From an uncultured Flavobacteriaceae bacterium (GTDB taxonomy: Bacteria > Bacteroidota > Bacteroidia > Flavobacteriales > Flavobacteriaceae), in contig CAKMZM010000007.1 of assembly GCA_929200365.1 (NCBI GenBank), forward strand, positions 1 through 39,403: a stretch of DNA of 39,403 bases. Reading direction: 5' to 3'. Below are positions 1 through 10,381 of this stretch, piece by piece. Each line of letters begins with the position of its first letter. Position 1 is the stretch's first letter. The translations under genes and the position numbers were made by a program. A model generated the notes under the pieces. The model was given only the letters and a program-made list of their open reading frames with translations, ran no database searches and was not told where the DNA came from.

Positions 1-119
1 ATAATGTTTACATAGGGTACTGGAGATCCTGAAGAGTCTGTAACTGTTCCTGTTACAACCTGTTGACCAAAACACCAACTAGTGAGTAAGCAAAATAAAA
101 TGAGTGTGATTTTTTTCAT
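1..119 (-). CDS. N-terminal fragment of a SusC/RagA-like TonB-dependent receptor or other CarboxypepD_reg-domain outer membrane protein (truncated by window edge)
   Basis: Reverse-strand translation from ATG at 117-119: MKKITLILFCLLTSWCFGQQVVTGTVTDSSGSPVPYVNI..., a signal peptide followed by a VxGTVTDxxGxPVPxVNI carboxypeptidase-regulatory-like motif. Confidence 0.7.
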   Translation of the reverse strand, partial: MKKITLILFCLLTSWCFGQQVVTGTVTDSSGSPVPYVNI

Positions 120-440
120 AAAAAATGTGTATTTAAAGTAATTGTGTCGCTAAATATATTCAAAAGAATATTATTTATCATAAACTCTAGTATGTTTTTT
201 AATCTCTGTCAGGGAATGGAAGAAAATCTCTTGCCTGTAGGCAACAACTTTAGTGCTGTTATGATTTTATATTTTCAAGAGCTACAGAGCCAATAAGTTA
301 ATGAAGTTTAACTGACTTAAGTTGGAATATAAATCTATCGACTTTAAACCAATAGTAGTTTAGTAATTTTTTAGGGTTTGCTATCCAAAGACTTGCCTCA
401 TTTTTCTTTTTTTTTTGAATTTAATATCTCGATATTGCCC

Positions 441-466
441 TTAGAGTATGTTTAAACATATTCTAA
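441..466. repeat. 26-bp near-perfect palindrome TTAGAGTATGTTTAAACATATTCTAA, resembling two fused termini of the 157-bp repeats at 31645 and 38669
   Basis: Read directly; one mismatched pair. Compare AGAGCATGTTTAAAC...GTTTAAACATGCTCT. Confidence 0.6.
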
Positions 467-493
467 AGTAATCGATTAATTACCGATAAAAAT

Positions 494-1006
494 TTAGTTT
501 GCTTTATATTTATATGCTACAGTTGTTACCTGATCTATTTTAGAGTCATACATTTCTAGGATAAAATTTTCATTTTCATCAAAACGCCCAAGGCAATTAT
601 TATTATTTCCTAAATTAACAATGTAGTATCCATTACTTAGGGGTCTTACTTTGGCAATTTTATCTTCAGATTTATTTAATAAAGTTACTATAAATCCTTT
701 GTCATCAGTAATTTTAGTATATCCTAAGCTAGGAGTCGAAGTTTCAAATTTTTGCACTGTTACTTCATCATCAAGATATATTGCCGATTGGTTAATTTCA
801 TCTTTACCATCAGGACTAAATTTTATTTCACCTTTTTTTGTAATAACCTCCTGTTTTTTAATAACTTTTTCTTCACCATTAGCGCCTTTGATACGAATAA
901 TCTTGGTTACTGTTTCTTTTGATGAATTTTTTTTATCTAGTTGCGCGTGGTTAACAGCAGTGCAACTCATAAGGACTATTGTAATTAGAATTTTTAAGGT
1001 TTTCAT
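494..1006 (-). CDS. Hypothetical secreted protein
   Basis: 170-aa ORF with N-terminal signal peptide/lipobox-like MKTLKILITIVLMSCTAVNHAQ. Confidence 0.65.
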   Translation of the reverse strand: MKTLKILITIVLMSCTAVNHAQLDKKNSSKETVTKIIRIKGANGEEKVIKKQEVITKKGEIKFSPDGKDEINQSAIYLDDEVTVQKFETSTPSLGYTKITDDKGFIVTLLNKSEDKIAKVRPLSNGYYIVNLGNNNNCLGRFDENENFILEMYDSKIDQVTTVAYKYKAN

Positions 1007-1252
1007 TTGTGTATTTATTAGGTATAAATATATGAAAAAACTAAAATAGGTTAAAATCTAAATGCCTAGATAATAAAAAAGAATGTTTTGAATAGTAATT
1101 TTTGTTAGTAGCATACTTGCTGGGTTATAAAGACTCATCGGGTGATAAAAAATAAACTAAAATTATATAAAAGGGATACACCAAAGTAATGTTCTATTTT
1201 TGATTAGGGGCTACATACTATAACTATTAGGAATAATCTTATGAATCTGTAC

Positions 1253-1284
1253 TTGTTTACTACGTATGAATAGCATTATCTTTG
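1253..1284 (+). promoter_or_regulatory. Candidate Bacteroidota sigma-A promoter for ychF (TTG-N21-TATCTTTG)
   Basis: TATCTTTG at 1277-1284 matches TAnnTTTG; TTG at 1253-1255 upstream; it overlaps the annotated 1266 ORF start, arguing for the start at 1347. Confidence 0.45.
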
Positions 1285-1346
1285 CATTTTTAAAAATCTG
1301 GGAATATACTATAGAAAATCTCCCAATTATTATTAATATACGTACC

Positions 1347-2441
1347 ATGAAAGCAGGAATCGTAGGGTTGCCAAATGTTGGAAAATCAACATTGTTTAAT
1401 TGTTTATCTAATGCAAAAGCACAGAGTGCTAACTTTCCTTTTTGTACCATAGAACCAAATATTGGGGTGGTTAATGTACCAGACGTTAGGTTGAAGAAGC
1501 TAGAAGAGTTAGTAGTACCCGAAAAGGTTATCCCTGCAACAGTAGAGATTGTAGATATTGCAGGTTTGGTAAAGGGAGCTAGTAAAGGGGAAGGACTGGG
1601 GAATCAGTTTTTAGGTAATATTAGAGAAACAGATGCTATAATACACGTATTGCGTTGTTTTGATAATGATAATATTGTTCATGTAGATGGTTCAGTAGAC
1701 CCTATTAGAGATAAAGAAACTATTGATATAGAATTGCAACTTAAAGACTTAGAGAGTATAGAAAAAAAATTAGATAAAGTAAAAAGAGCAGCAAAAACAG
1801 GAAATAAGGAAGCTCAGAAAGAAGAAGCAATTTTACTAAAACTTAAAGAGGGATTAGAATCTGGGATATCGGTTAGAGCAATAGAGGTTTCAGAAGACGA
1901 TTATATAGCATATGTAAAGCCATTACAGTTTATAACAGATAAACCTGTATTATATGTGTGCAATGTTGATGAAGAATCTGCAGTAGAAGGGAATGATTAT
2001 GTGAAAAAGGTAAAAGAAGTTGTCGCATCAGAAAAAGCAGAAGTAATAGTATTAGCAGTTGGTACTGAGGCTGATATCACTGAGTTGGATGATTATGAAG
2101 AACGGCAATTATTTTTACAGGATATGGGATTAGAAGAAGCTGGTGCATCTGTATTAATTCGTGCGGCATATAAGTTATTAAACCAACAAACTTATTTTAC
2201 TGCAGGGGTAAAAGAAGTAAGAGCATGGACAGTTAAAGTGGGAGCCACAGCACCACAAGCAGCAGGGGTTATTCACACTGATTTTGAGAAAGGTTTTATA
2301 CGTGCAGAAGTTATTAAATATGATGATTTTGTAAAATATGGTAGTGAATCCAAAGTAAGAGAAGCAGGGAAACTAGGAGTAGAAGGAAAGGCGTATGTTG
2401 TAAATGATGGAGATGTAATGCATTTCTTATTTAATGTATGA
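1347..2441 (+). CDS. ychF: Redox-regulated ribosome-binding ATPase YchF/OLA1
   Basis: MKAGIVGLPNVGKSTLFNCLSNAKAQSANFPFCTIEPNIGVVNVPD; C-terminal TGS domain (AWTVKVGATAPQAAGVIHTDFEKGFIRAEV). Start revised from 1266 to ATG 1347. Confidence 0.95.
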   Translation: MKAGIVGLPNVGKSTLFNCLSNAKAQSANFPFCTIEPNIGVVNVPDVRLKKLEELVVPEKVIPATVEIVDIAGLVKGASKGEGLGNQFLGNIRETDAIIHVLRCFDNDNIVHVDGSVDPIRDKETIDIELQLKDLESIEKKLDKVKRAAKTGNKEAQKEEAILLKLKEGLESGISVRAIEVSEDDYIAYVKPLQFITDKPVLYVCNVDEESAVEGNDYVKKVKEVVASEKAEVIVLAVGTEADITELDDYEERQLFLQDMGLEEAGASVLIRAAYKLLNQQTYFTAGVKEVRAWTVKVGATAPQAAGVIHTDFEKGFIRAEVIKYDDFVKYGSESKVREAGKLGVEGKAYVVNDGDVMHFLFNV

Positions 2442-2485
2442 AAAAGGGGGGTAGCTATTATTTTTCAATGTTAAAATATAAATAG

Positions 2486-3091
2486 TTAAGAGTGACTCCA
2501 GTTTTGGGCATCATCACTATCATTGGGAGAAAGTCCAATAATATCTCCATCAGTAGTAACTCCTAAACCAACCACAGTTCTATTTACATAATTAAAATAG
2601 CTTACTACCTGATTAATTTCTAGGATTTCACCATCAGATAAATTTTGATCTCTAAGATTATGAATATCTGATTCGGTAACAGTATGATGCGATAGCGTTA
2701 ATTTCTTGGCATATTGAAGACCTGCCAAATATTGATACTTAAAATGATTTTGCAATTCATCCTTAGATAAACAGGATAAAATTTCCTTAAATTTAGTGTC
2801 ATCATTTAATAGCCGTTTTAATCCAGCCGAGTGATGATCTACGCAATAGCTACATCGATTGAGACTGCTTACATAGACGCCCAGAGTTTCTAAGTACCAT
2901 TTGGGTAATGTATTATTAGAGTTATGTAATACATTTTTGTATAAACCCATATGACCTATAAGAGTATGTGGTCGTAAACTATGAATAGATAAAACATTAT
3001 CGACATTGTTATCGGGACCTTTAATGCGGTCATAAATTTTCTTTAACTGACCAGTTGCATCGGGATATGCTATTTCTTTAATCCAGCTCAT
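2486..3091 (-). CDS. Carboxymuconolactone decarboxylase / AhpD-like peroxidase-related protein
   Basis: CxxC followed by histidines (RCSYCVDHHSAGLKRLL) in an AhpD-like context. Confidence 0.75.
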   Translation of the reverse strand: MSWIKEIAYPDATGQLKKIYDRIKGPDNNVDNVLSIHSLRPHTLIGHMGLYKNVLHNSNNTLPKWYLETLGVYVSSLNRCSYCVDHHSAGLKRLLNDDTKFKEILSCLSKDELQNHFKYQYLAGLQYAKKLTLSHHTVTESDIHNLRDQNLSDGEILEINQVVSYFNYVNRTVVGLGVTTDGDIIGLSPNDSDDAQNWSHS

Positions 3092-3092
3092 T

Positions 3093-3587
3093 TTATTGAA
3101 TTTTTTCTTTAAAAAAAGTAGTTATTAAAACCAAAATTGAACCTAAAAAAATTGAAACATCGGCAAGGTTAAATATTTCAGTTTTTATGATTCCTAAATC
3201 CAAAATTAAAAAATCAGTTACCGATCCATAAACAATACGATCAAAAAGATTCCCGATTCCTCCACCAATAATAAAAGCAAAACCAATGATTGTTTCTCTA
3301 GAATAGTTTGTCTTAATCAATATTTGCCTTAATAATAGAATTAAAACTAATATAGGAAGGATTTGCAATAAAAGTATTTTTAAGATCGGAGTAAGGTCTG
3401 ATCCCAAACTATAGGCGGCACCTGTATTTTCGACCTTGGTCAACACAAAACGATCTTTAAAAACTTCTATACGTTCATAAGGTTCAATCATTTGCCGAAC
3501 AACATTCTTTGAAATCTGATCACAACTAATGTTTAATAAAACCAGAGAGAGAATGAGTATGATTCTTATTTTTCTTGTAATTTTCAT
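3093..3587 (-). CDS. lspA: Lipoprotein signal peptidase (signal peptidase II)
   Basis: DQISKNVV..., TKVENTGAAYSL, GGGIGNLFDRIVYGSVTDFL and FNLADVSIFLG motifs, with four hydrophobic segments. Confidence 0.93.
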   Translation of the reverse strand: MKITRKIRIILILSLVLLNISCDQISKNVVRQMIEPYERIEVFKDRFVLTKVENTGAAYSLGSDLTPILKILLLQILPILVLILLLRQILIKTNYSRETIIGFAFIIGGGIGNLFDRIVYGSVTDFLILDLGIIKTEIFNLADVSIFLGSILVLITTFFKEKIQ

Positions 3588-3642
3588 GATTTATACAAAT
3601 GTTGAAAGTGTTTTTCAAATGTAATAGAAACTTCAGACTATC

Positions 3643-4176
3643 CTAGTGTTTCCAGTATTTTTTATATTCAGAAATCGAAAAAGCAGTATCATAATTATCC
3701 TTATTAATGGTTTTATTTTCATCAGAATCATAATCGATCCATATTTTCCAGCTTTTATCTTCCTTTTTTAATACAACATGAAATTGACCATAGGAGTATT
3801 TTGTTTGATTATTGTCATCAATATAAGTAGCTCTGTAAATTCCTCGGTCAGAAACCAGAGAATCAGAGTAGACTCTTTCAAATAATCTAAAATCAATTGG
3901 AACGGGTTTTTTAGAAGGAACATTCCATCGTTTTTGATACCCTTTTAAGTAAGCACTTGCTTTTTTAATTTCGCCACCATTTCCCGAAATTCGAATCATC
4001 TCTTTGCTATGTATAGAAGCAAATAAGTCATAATCTAAAGTCTTAAATGCTTTAGAGAATTTACCATACATATCTGCATTGATTTTTTTATGTATAGCAT
4101 CTTCTTGCGCAATGGTTAGATGTATAACAGACAGAAAGGTGACTAATACTATAGGTATAATTTTAAATTTCGACAT
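3643..4176 (-). CDS. Secreted SnoaL/NTF2-like (DUF4440-type) protein
   Basis: Signal peptide plus an NTF2-like pattern (FSKAFKTLDYDLFASIHSKEMIRISGNGGEI... YGQFHVVLKKEDKSWKIWIDYDS). Confidence 0.55.
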   Translation of the reverse strand: MSKFKIIPIVLVTFLSVIHLTIAQEDAIHKKINADMYGKFSKAFKTLDYDLFASIHSKEMIRISGNGGEIKKASAYLKGYQKRWNVPSKKPVPIDFRLFERVYSDSLVSDRGIYRATYIDDNNQTKYSYGQFHVVLKKEDKSWKIWIDYDSDENKTINKDNYDTAFSISEYKKYWKH

Positions 4177-4192
4177 GGTAATGTTTTTTTAA

Positions 4193-4738
4193 TTATTCTA
4201 ATACTCTTTTTCGTTCATACAACACACAGCATTTCAATCGCTCATCATCTAATAATTTAGGATGTTCAAAAGTTTCGATTTGTTGCATCCCAATCTTTTT
4301 CATAATTAATTGTGATTTTAGATTAATTTTTGGTGCTACAGAGTAGATTTTGTCTAATCCAATGGTATTAAAACCAAAATCTAAACAAGCTTTGGCACCT
4401 TCAGTGGCATATCCTTTGTTCCAGATACTTTTTTTAAGCCGCCAACCAATATCTACAAAAGGTCCTGATTTTTCTAAATAGGTTTGTTCACACAGACCTA
4501 TAAATCCTATACATTCTGAATTATCCAGCAGATCAACAGCAAAATAACAAAACCCTTTTTCTACATACATTTCCTGCATTCTTATGATAAATGCTTTGGT
4601 GTCTTCTTTTGATGGTTTGTATGGAAAAAACTCCATCACATCATCATCAGTATTGATTTTGAATAATATTTCTAAATCATCAAGAGTCCAGTTACGAAAA
4701 CCTAATCGTTGGGATTGAAAAAGATATGTATGAGCCAT
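4193..4738 (-). CDS. GNAT N-acetyltransferase (RimJ/RimL-like)
   Basis: TxRLxFRxWTLDDLE..., WNKGYATEGAKACLDFGF. Confidence 0.85.
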   Translation of the reverse strand: MAHTYLFQSQRLGFRNWTLDDLEILFKINTDDDVMEFFPYKPSKEDTKAFIIRMQEMYVEKGFCYFAVDLLDNSECIGFIGLCEQTYLEKSGPFVDIGWRLKKSIWNKGYATEGAKACLDFGFNTIGLDKIYSVAPKINLKSQLIMKKIGMQQIETFEHPKLLDDERLKCCVLYERKRVLE

Positions 4739-5079
4739 AGTTTTGTAATAATATCAGATAGAGCAAATTTTGTTTTTCTTTTAGTAAAGATAGAAAGTCT
4801 GTTCTTAATTATCTTTTACTGTTTAAGGAAAGTTTAACTAGTGAAATCTATTTTAATGATTTGATTTTTTTGTTTAAATATTTGAAATCAAATTGATTAA
4901 GTGTTGTTAAGGGTAGATGAATACGCTTAAGCCTTCTTTAATTTAAAGATTTACATCAACCTTGTTGTTTTGTAAACTGTTACTTTTAGTATTGAGACAT
5001 AGAGTTCGAATGTCTATAAAACAAACCCATTTTCAACGTTTACTTTTTTACTGTAAATCTTACTTGTTTATCCTGACTA

Positions 5080-6636
5080 TTACTTTTCTTCTTCAAAAAT
5101 GGTACTTTCGTATGCTCCAATATCAGGAGCCGTAGTATTGCGAACAGTTCCCAAAATATCAGTTCCTGTAGTTGGGGTAGAGGCTTTCCCATTAGCAGCA
5201 GAGCTTTCTCTAATATTCAGCATATTTTCAAACGGAGCTTTAAAATAAGGTTCTTCATTTAAAATAACATTTTCAAACAGAGAGGTATTGGTAAAATCAT
5301 ACAATGGATTATCAACAAACTGATTATTAAGATCATTGAATTTAATCAAACAGTTTTTAAAATTATAATTGAATGCTGTACCATCAATTTTACTAAATAA
5401 TACTTCTAATTCCTGATCACCATAAATAATACAGTTTGTGAAATTTGCTTCAAGTAAATCTGCGACAACTACATCGGTTTCATTTACTCGTAAATTGTTG
5501 TCAATCAATATAGAAGGAAGTTCTCTAAATCCAGTTCCGATATTAGGATAATTTGTAAATGTACAGTGGTTAAAATTATACGTTCCGCCTAGCGAACAAT
5601 TAAGAGATACTTGCCCAGCATTATTAATTACCAGGTTTTCTCCCAATACATGACCTGTTCGTGCCAGAAGCCCTACATTAGAACTATTATAAATCTGAGT
5701 GTTTTTAACGGTAAGTGTGGGGTCTGATCCTCCATCATTAGAATCCATGAGTATACCTACTGTTGCATTTTTTATGGTTGCATGATTTATAGAGTGACCT
5801 GTACTTCCTGCAGTAAGCCAGATAGTTCCCCATTGCCCTGGGATATCACTAAAACCAGATTCTAAACGATCACTTTCAAAAATTACTTCATTTTCAAGAA
5901 GCTCTGGATCTGTACTTAGTTCACCGTTTACAGTAAGGGTAGCACCATTTGAAGCTATAATGCCAGAATTGGCATGAAAATGTATTCTTGCACCTGCATC
6001 TATAGTAAGTGTTTTTCCACTAGGTATAGCAGCATATCCATAAACGACATAAGGTTTTTCGTTGGTGAAGTTGAGTTGATCATCTTCCAGAAAGAAACCT
6101 TCAATTCTAATTTCATTATTTTCATTATCCAGACCTAGTAATAATGTTTCTGTTTCACCAGTCATGGCATCTCTGGATGGGAATAAAAATGTAGCATCTT
6201 TTATTAAGGTAACCAGATCAACATCTTGTTGATTTCCTCCTGTATCAAATAACACCCGGTCTGTATATAAAAACTCAACATTTGCTGTTTGATCGGTAAT
6301 ATCTGTTGTTGTTTCTACAAAAACAAAAATACTATCCTTGGCTAAGACCTGAATATTCTCAAAAGATTTTCCAGGAATACCGTCAACATTAAGCCTATAG
6401 TTAGAATTTTCTCCCCGTTCCAGATTAATGGATGGAATAGTAAAATCATCGTTGGTGTGATTATACACTTTAAACCTATATGTGCTGGAGCCTATATTGG
6501 TAAAAATAGTATCTAAAAATAGAGTATCTGTCGAGAACTTTAAATTTCCAATACTTGGGCCAGATTCAAAATCATTACGGCAAGAACTCCATATAACTAA
6601 TATGGCAAGTAAAAAAAGAGTTGATAGATAACGCAT
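5080..6636 (-). CDS. Lipoprotein with predicted right-handed beta-helix repeats
   Basis: Lipobox-like start MRYLSTLFLLAILVIWSSC (start revised to 6636); repeated NxTIKNATVGILM / VKNTQIYNSSNVGLLAR-type rungs. Confidence 0.65.
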   Translation of the reverse strand: MRYLSTLFLLAILVIWSSCRNDFESGPSIGNLKFSTDTLFLDTIFTNIGSSTYRFKVYNHTNDDFTIPSINLERGENSNYRLNVDGIPGKSFENIQVLAKDSIFVFVETTTDITDQTANVEFLYTDRVLFDTGGNQQDVDLVTLIKDATFLFPSRDAMTGETETLLLGLDNENNEIRIEGFFLEDDQLNFTNEKPYVVYGYAAIPSGKTLTIDAGARIHFHANSGIIASNGATLTVNGELSTDPELLENEVIFESDRLESGFSDIPGQWGTIWLTAGSTGHSINHATIKNATVGILMDSNDGGSDPTLTVKNTQIYNSSNVGLLARTGHVLGENLVINNAGQVSLNCSLGGTYNFNHCTFTNYPNIGTGFRELPSILIDNNLRVNETDVVVADLLEANFTNCIIYGDQELEVLFSKIDGTAFNYNFKNCLIKFNDLNNQFVDNPLYDFTNTSLFENVILNEEPYFKAPFENMLNIRESSAANGKASTPTTGTDILGTVRNTTAPDIGAYESTIFEEEK

Positions 6637-6873
6637 AGTTGTATTAAATAGGTCTTTAAGAATAGATAAAATATGAAAACTGCAAAGTAGCAAAGATTTT
6701 TATTTTTTTACTGATTTCATGATCTCATTTCTTTGATCAGTTTTAAGTATAACTTTTTGATTGTTCTAATATTGCTTTATTGTTAAAATTTGACAAGATC
6801 AGAACTTCTGTAAGAAGTAAAACATTTGTACATTTGTTGTTCATAATTAACACGCACAACATAATAATCTATT

Positions 6874-8280
6874 ATGAATACATATGATGTAGCCGTAATT
6901 GGCTCTGGACCTGGTGGATATGTGGCCGCTATTCGATGCGCACAACTGGGAATGAAAACCGCAATAATCGAAAAATATTCAACGCTAGGAGGAACTTGTC
7001 TTAATGTAGGATGTATCCCCAGTAAGGCATTGTTAGATTCTTCTCACCATTATGAGCATGCCGTAAAGCATTTTGCAGATCATGGGATTGAGATTCCTAG
7101 TGATGTGAAAATTAATCTCGAAAAAATGATTGCCCGTAAACAGACTGTGGTAGATCAAACCTGTGATGGGGTTAATTTTTTGATGAAAAAAAATAAAATA
7201 GATGTTTTTGAAGGGGTAGGGGCGTTTAAAGATGCTACTCACATTGATATTACAAAAACAGATGGTACTGTAGAAACGATTGAAGCTAAAAATACAATTA
7301 TTGCTACAGGCTCGAAACCATCAACATTACCATTTATCAAAATTGATAAAAAAAGAGTAATTACATCTACAGAAGCACTTAAATTAAAAGAAGTGCCAAA
7401 ACATCTGGTTGTTATTGGTGGAGGAGTAATTGGGCTAGAACTAGGTCAGGTGTATCGTCGCTTGGGTGCCGATGTCTCTGTAGTAGAATATATGGGTAGA
7501 ATTATCCCAGGAATGGATAAAGCACTATCTAGAGAGCTACAAAAGGTCTTGAAAAAACAGGGAGTTAAATTTTATACTGCTCATAAGGTAACTAATGTAA
7601 AAGCTACCGCTAAAGAAGTAGTGATAACTGCAGATGATAAAAAAGGAAATCCAGTAGAGTTTAAAGGAGATTACTGTTTGGTATCTGTAGGAAGGAGACC
7701 ATATACCGATGGATTAAATGCTGAAGCTGCAGGAGTAAAACTTAATGACAGAGGACAGGTTGAGGTTAATGACCATTTGCAAACAAGTGCTCCTAATATC
7801 TATGCGATAGGTGATGTCATAAAAGGAGCCATGTTAGCTCATAAGGCTGAAGAAGAAGGAGTTTTTGTTGCTGAAACGCTAGCAGGACAGAAACCACATA
7901 TCGATTATAATCTGATCCCGGGAGTAGTATATACCTGGCCAGAAGTAGCAGCAGTGGGTAAAACCGAAGAAGAATTAAAAGAAGCTGGTATCAAATATAA
8001 ATCAGGTCAATTTTCTTTTAGAGCGCTAGGTAGATCACGTGCTAGTGGTGATCTTGATGGTTTTGTAAAAATCCTTGCCGATGAGACTACAGATGAGGTA
8101 TTAGGTGTTCATATGGTAGGAGCACGTTGCGCAGATCTAATTTCCGAAGCAGTTACTGCAATGGAGTTTAGAGCATCTGCAGAAGATATTTCTCGTATGT
8201 CTCATGCACACCCAACCTTTGCAGAAGCAGTAAAAGAAGCAGCACTAGCTGCCACAGATAACAGAGCATTACACTCTTAA
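6874..8280 (+). CDS. lpdA: Dihydrolipoyl dehydrogenase
   Basis: GSGPGGYVAAIRCAQLG, GGTCLNVGCIPSK redox disulfide, C-terminal HAHPTFAEAVKEAAL. Confidence 0.97.
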   Translation: MNTYDVAVIGSGPGGYVAAIRCAQLGMKTAIIEKYSTLGGTCLNVGCIPSKALLDSSHHYEHAVKHFADHGIEIPSDVKINLEKMIARKQTVVDQTCDGVNFLMKKNKIDVFEGVGAFKDATHIDITKTDGTVETIEAKNTIIATGSKPSTLPFIKIDKKRVITSTEALKLKEVPKHLVVIGGGVIGLELGQVYRRLGADVSVVEYMGRIIPGMDKALSRELQKVLKKQGVKFYTAHKVTNVKATAKEVVITADDKKGNPVEFKGDYCLVSVGRRPYTDGLNAEAAGVKLNDRGQVEVNDHLQTSAPNIYAIGDVIKGAMLAHKAEEEGVFVAETLAGQKPHIDYNLIPGVVYTWPEVAAVGKTEEELKEAGIKYKSGQFSFRALGRSRASGDLDGFVKILADETTDEVLGVHMVGARCADLISEAVTAMEFRASAEDISRMSHAHPTFAEAVKEAALAATDNRALHS

Positions 8281-8323
8281 ATCAAATTAGGAAGTAGTAA
8301 AAACATAGTATATTAATGTAAAA

Positions 8324-8369
8324 CTAAGCCTGTTGAAGTTTTTATAATTTTCAACAGGCTTAGAATTTT
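8324..8369. terminator. Bidirectional intrinsic terminator between convergent lpdA and the LytTR regulator
   Basis: 14-bp perfect stem CTAAGCCTGTTGAA (8324-8337) / TTCAACAGGCTTAG (8350-8363), followed by AATTTTTT. Confidence 0.85.
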
Positions 8370-8385
8370 TTAATAACACTTATAT

Positions 8386-9096
8386 TTACACATTTTCTAA
8401 TCTCGACAATACTTCAGTTTTGTAATTTCTGCTAATAGGAATAGACTTTTTACCAACTATAATTTCTTCATTAGAAAAAGAATCTATCCTCGATATAGAA
8501 ATGATATAGGATCGATGCGTTCGCATAAAATGTTGTTGTGGTAATTTAGATTCGATTGTACTTATTGTTTCTCTCGTGACAATGGTATCTGATAAGCAAT
8601 GGATTTTTGCATAGTCACTATAACTTTCGATATAAATAATTTCAGAAAAATCAACTTTTTTCATTCTTCGATCTGATCGAACAAAAATAAATTCATTCGA
8701 GCTGGTTTCGATAGTTTTTGATGATTCTGTCTTATGATAAACTTCAAAATAATTATGGATAGCATTTAATAATCGTTCATAAGCGATAGGTTTTAATAAA
8801 TAATCCACTGCATGAAGATCAAAACCCTCAATTGCATATTCGCGATAAGCGGTAGTAAATATAATTTTGATATCCTTATTAATAGATTTTGCAAACGAAA
8901 TTCCCGAAATCTCGGGCATATTAATATCCAGAAAAATAAGATCTACTTTTTGAGTATTAATACAATTAAAAGCTTCCAGAGCATTACTACAGGAAGCTAC
9001 AACCTCTATACGATCAATTTTTGACAGGTGAGACACAATAATCTCTCGTGCCGTAGGTTCATCATCTACTATGATACAGGATATTTTGGTATTCAT
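8386..9096 (-). CDS. LytTR-family response regulator
   Basis: Receiver domain (IIVDDEPTAREII, VDLIFLDINMPEISG) plus LytTR DNA-binding domain (FMRTHRSYIISISRIDS). Confidence 0.93.
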   Translation of the reverse strand: MNTKISCIIVDDEPTAREIIVSHLSKIDRIEVVASCSNALEAFNCINTQKVDLIFLDINMPEISGISFAKSINKDIKIIFTTAYREYAIEGFDLHAVDYLLKPIAYERLLNAIHNYFEVYHKTESSKTIETSSNEFIFVRSDRRMKKVDFSEIIYIESYSDYAKIHCLSDTIVTRETISTIESKLPQQHFMRTHRSYIISISRIDSFSNEEIIVGKKSIPISRNYKTEVLSRLENV

Positions 9097-10163
9097 AGAT
9101 TTTTTGTTTTAGAAGTGTTTAATTTTAATTCGACACTATGCCACTGTTCATCTTTAGAAATTAATAACTCATGATTATCATGATATAACGAAGAAAGCCT
9201 TTTTTTGATGTTAGACAAACCAATACCATCAAGATCATTTTCAGACGATCTATAAATTGAATTTTTTATACTAAAATGTATTATGTTATTTATCTGTGTT
9301 AGTTTCATATAAATAGATAGTTTTTTATTCCTTATCTGACCATGCTTAAAGCTATTTTCTACAAACGGAATTAACAGCATAGGAGCAATATGAATAGGAT
9401 CGTTTACGTTTTCAAAATTCATTACTATATCCAAAGTATCACTAAATCTCATTTTTTCTAGAACAACATAATCTTTGATGTGATCTAATTCCTGTTGTAA
9501 TGGTACCAACGGTTTATCTACCTGGTATAAAAGATAATCTAATAGGTTAGAAAGCCTTAGGATCATTTCTGAAGTTTCTTCAGATTTTTTTAGCGCAAAT
9601 CCATATATCGTATTTAATGTATTGAATAAAAAATGAGGATGAATTTGCATTTTGAGATAATGTAGTTCCTGCTCTTTAAGTTTAAGCTGAGCCTCTAAGA
9701 TCTTATGTTGTAGTTCTTGATTAGCAGAGTTTGATCTATAAGTATGCTTTACCAGGCTGAAAGCACTTACCAAAGCTACAATAATGTATACAGCTATCAT
9801 TACAGCAAGAAGACTTTTACTCATTGGAGCCATTCCTGCAGATTTAAATTTTGAAAGAAAAATCAACCCATAAAAAATAGAAATAATAATAAAATAAGAC
9901 GATAAGATAAAAGTATAAATACTATATAAAATCAGAAGATTATATTTTTTGGGTAGCACATATTTTGGAATCAAATAATAGATAACCACATAAGTAGTAC
10001 TAATTGTTACAGGCATTAGAAATGCCGAAAAAGAAAAAACATAATTGAAATTGGTACTTTCATAACCAAAAAAATAAGTATAAAAAAACAACACTCCTAT
10101 CCAGAACATAATATGGAGCGTTATTTGAACCGTTTTTTTTAGAATGAATTTTTTTGAAATCAT
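9093..10163 (-). CDS. LytS-like sensor histidine kinase (His_kinase domain)
   Basis: Transmembrane segments then LKMQIHPHFLFNTLNTIYGFA and an N-box (PMLLIPFVENSFKHG); overlaps its response regulator by 4 bp. Confidence 0.93.
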   Translation of the reverse strand: MISKKFILKKTVQITLHIMFWIGVLFFYTYFFGYESTNFNYVFSFSAFLMPVTISTTYVVIYYLIPKYVLPKKYNLLILYSIYTFILSSYFIIISIFYGLIFLSKFKSAGMAPMSKSLLAVMIAVYIIVALVSAFSLVKHTYRSNSANQELQHKILEAQLKLKEQELHYLKMQIHPHFLFNTLNTIYGFALKKSEETSEMILRLSNLLDYLLYQVDKPLVPLQQELDHIKDYVVLEKMRFSDTLDIVMNFENVNDPIHIAPMLLIPFVENSFKHGQIRNKKLSIYMKLTQINNIIHFSIKNSIYRSSENDLDGIGLSNIKKRLSSLYHDNHELLISKDEQWHSVELKLNTSKTKNL

Positions 10164-10381
10164 AATAAGAGTACAATATCTGCATTTTTTATTTTTAGAG
10201 ATACTATTTTATGCCGAATGACAGAATTAAAACCTTTTTTGACAATATTCGATGATATTATAACAAAAACAGGCTTTATTGTGTTTAAAACAGAGCTAAT
10301 ATGGTAGGTGAACGAAAAAAAATAAGTCAAATCTCATAGAATTTTAGATTTGAGTATCTTTAATCAAGCAATAGAATAATT

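Noticed and set aside
651-1049. Plus-strand ORF of 132 aa
   Set aside because: Almost wholly antisense to the signal-peptide-bearing ORF 494..1006; composition looks like a frame shadow.
1266-1346. N-terminal extension of ychF in the ORF track
   Set aside because: YchF canonically starts at MKAGIVGLPNVGKS (1347), and a promoter-like TATCTTTG lies inside the extension.
8386-10163. LytTR two-component system as the cluster regulator
   Set aside because: About 3 kb away on the opposite strand with unrelated genes between; LytTR pairs are common in this phylum.
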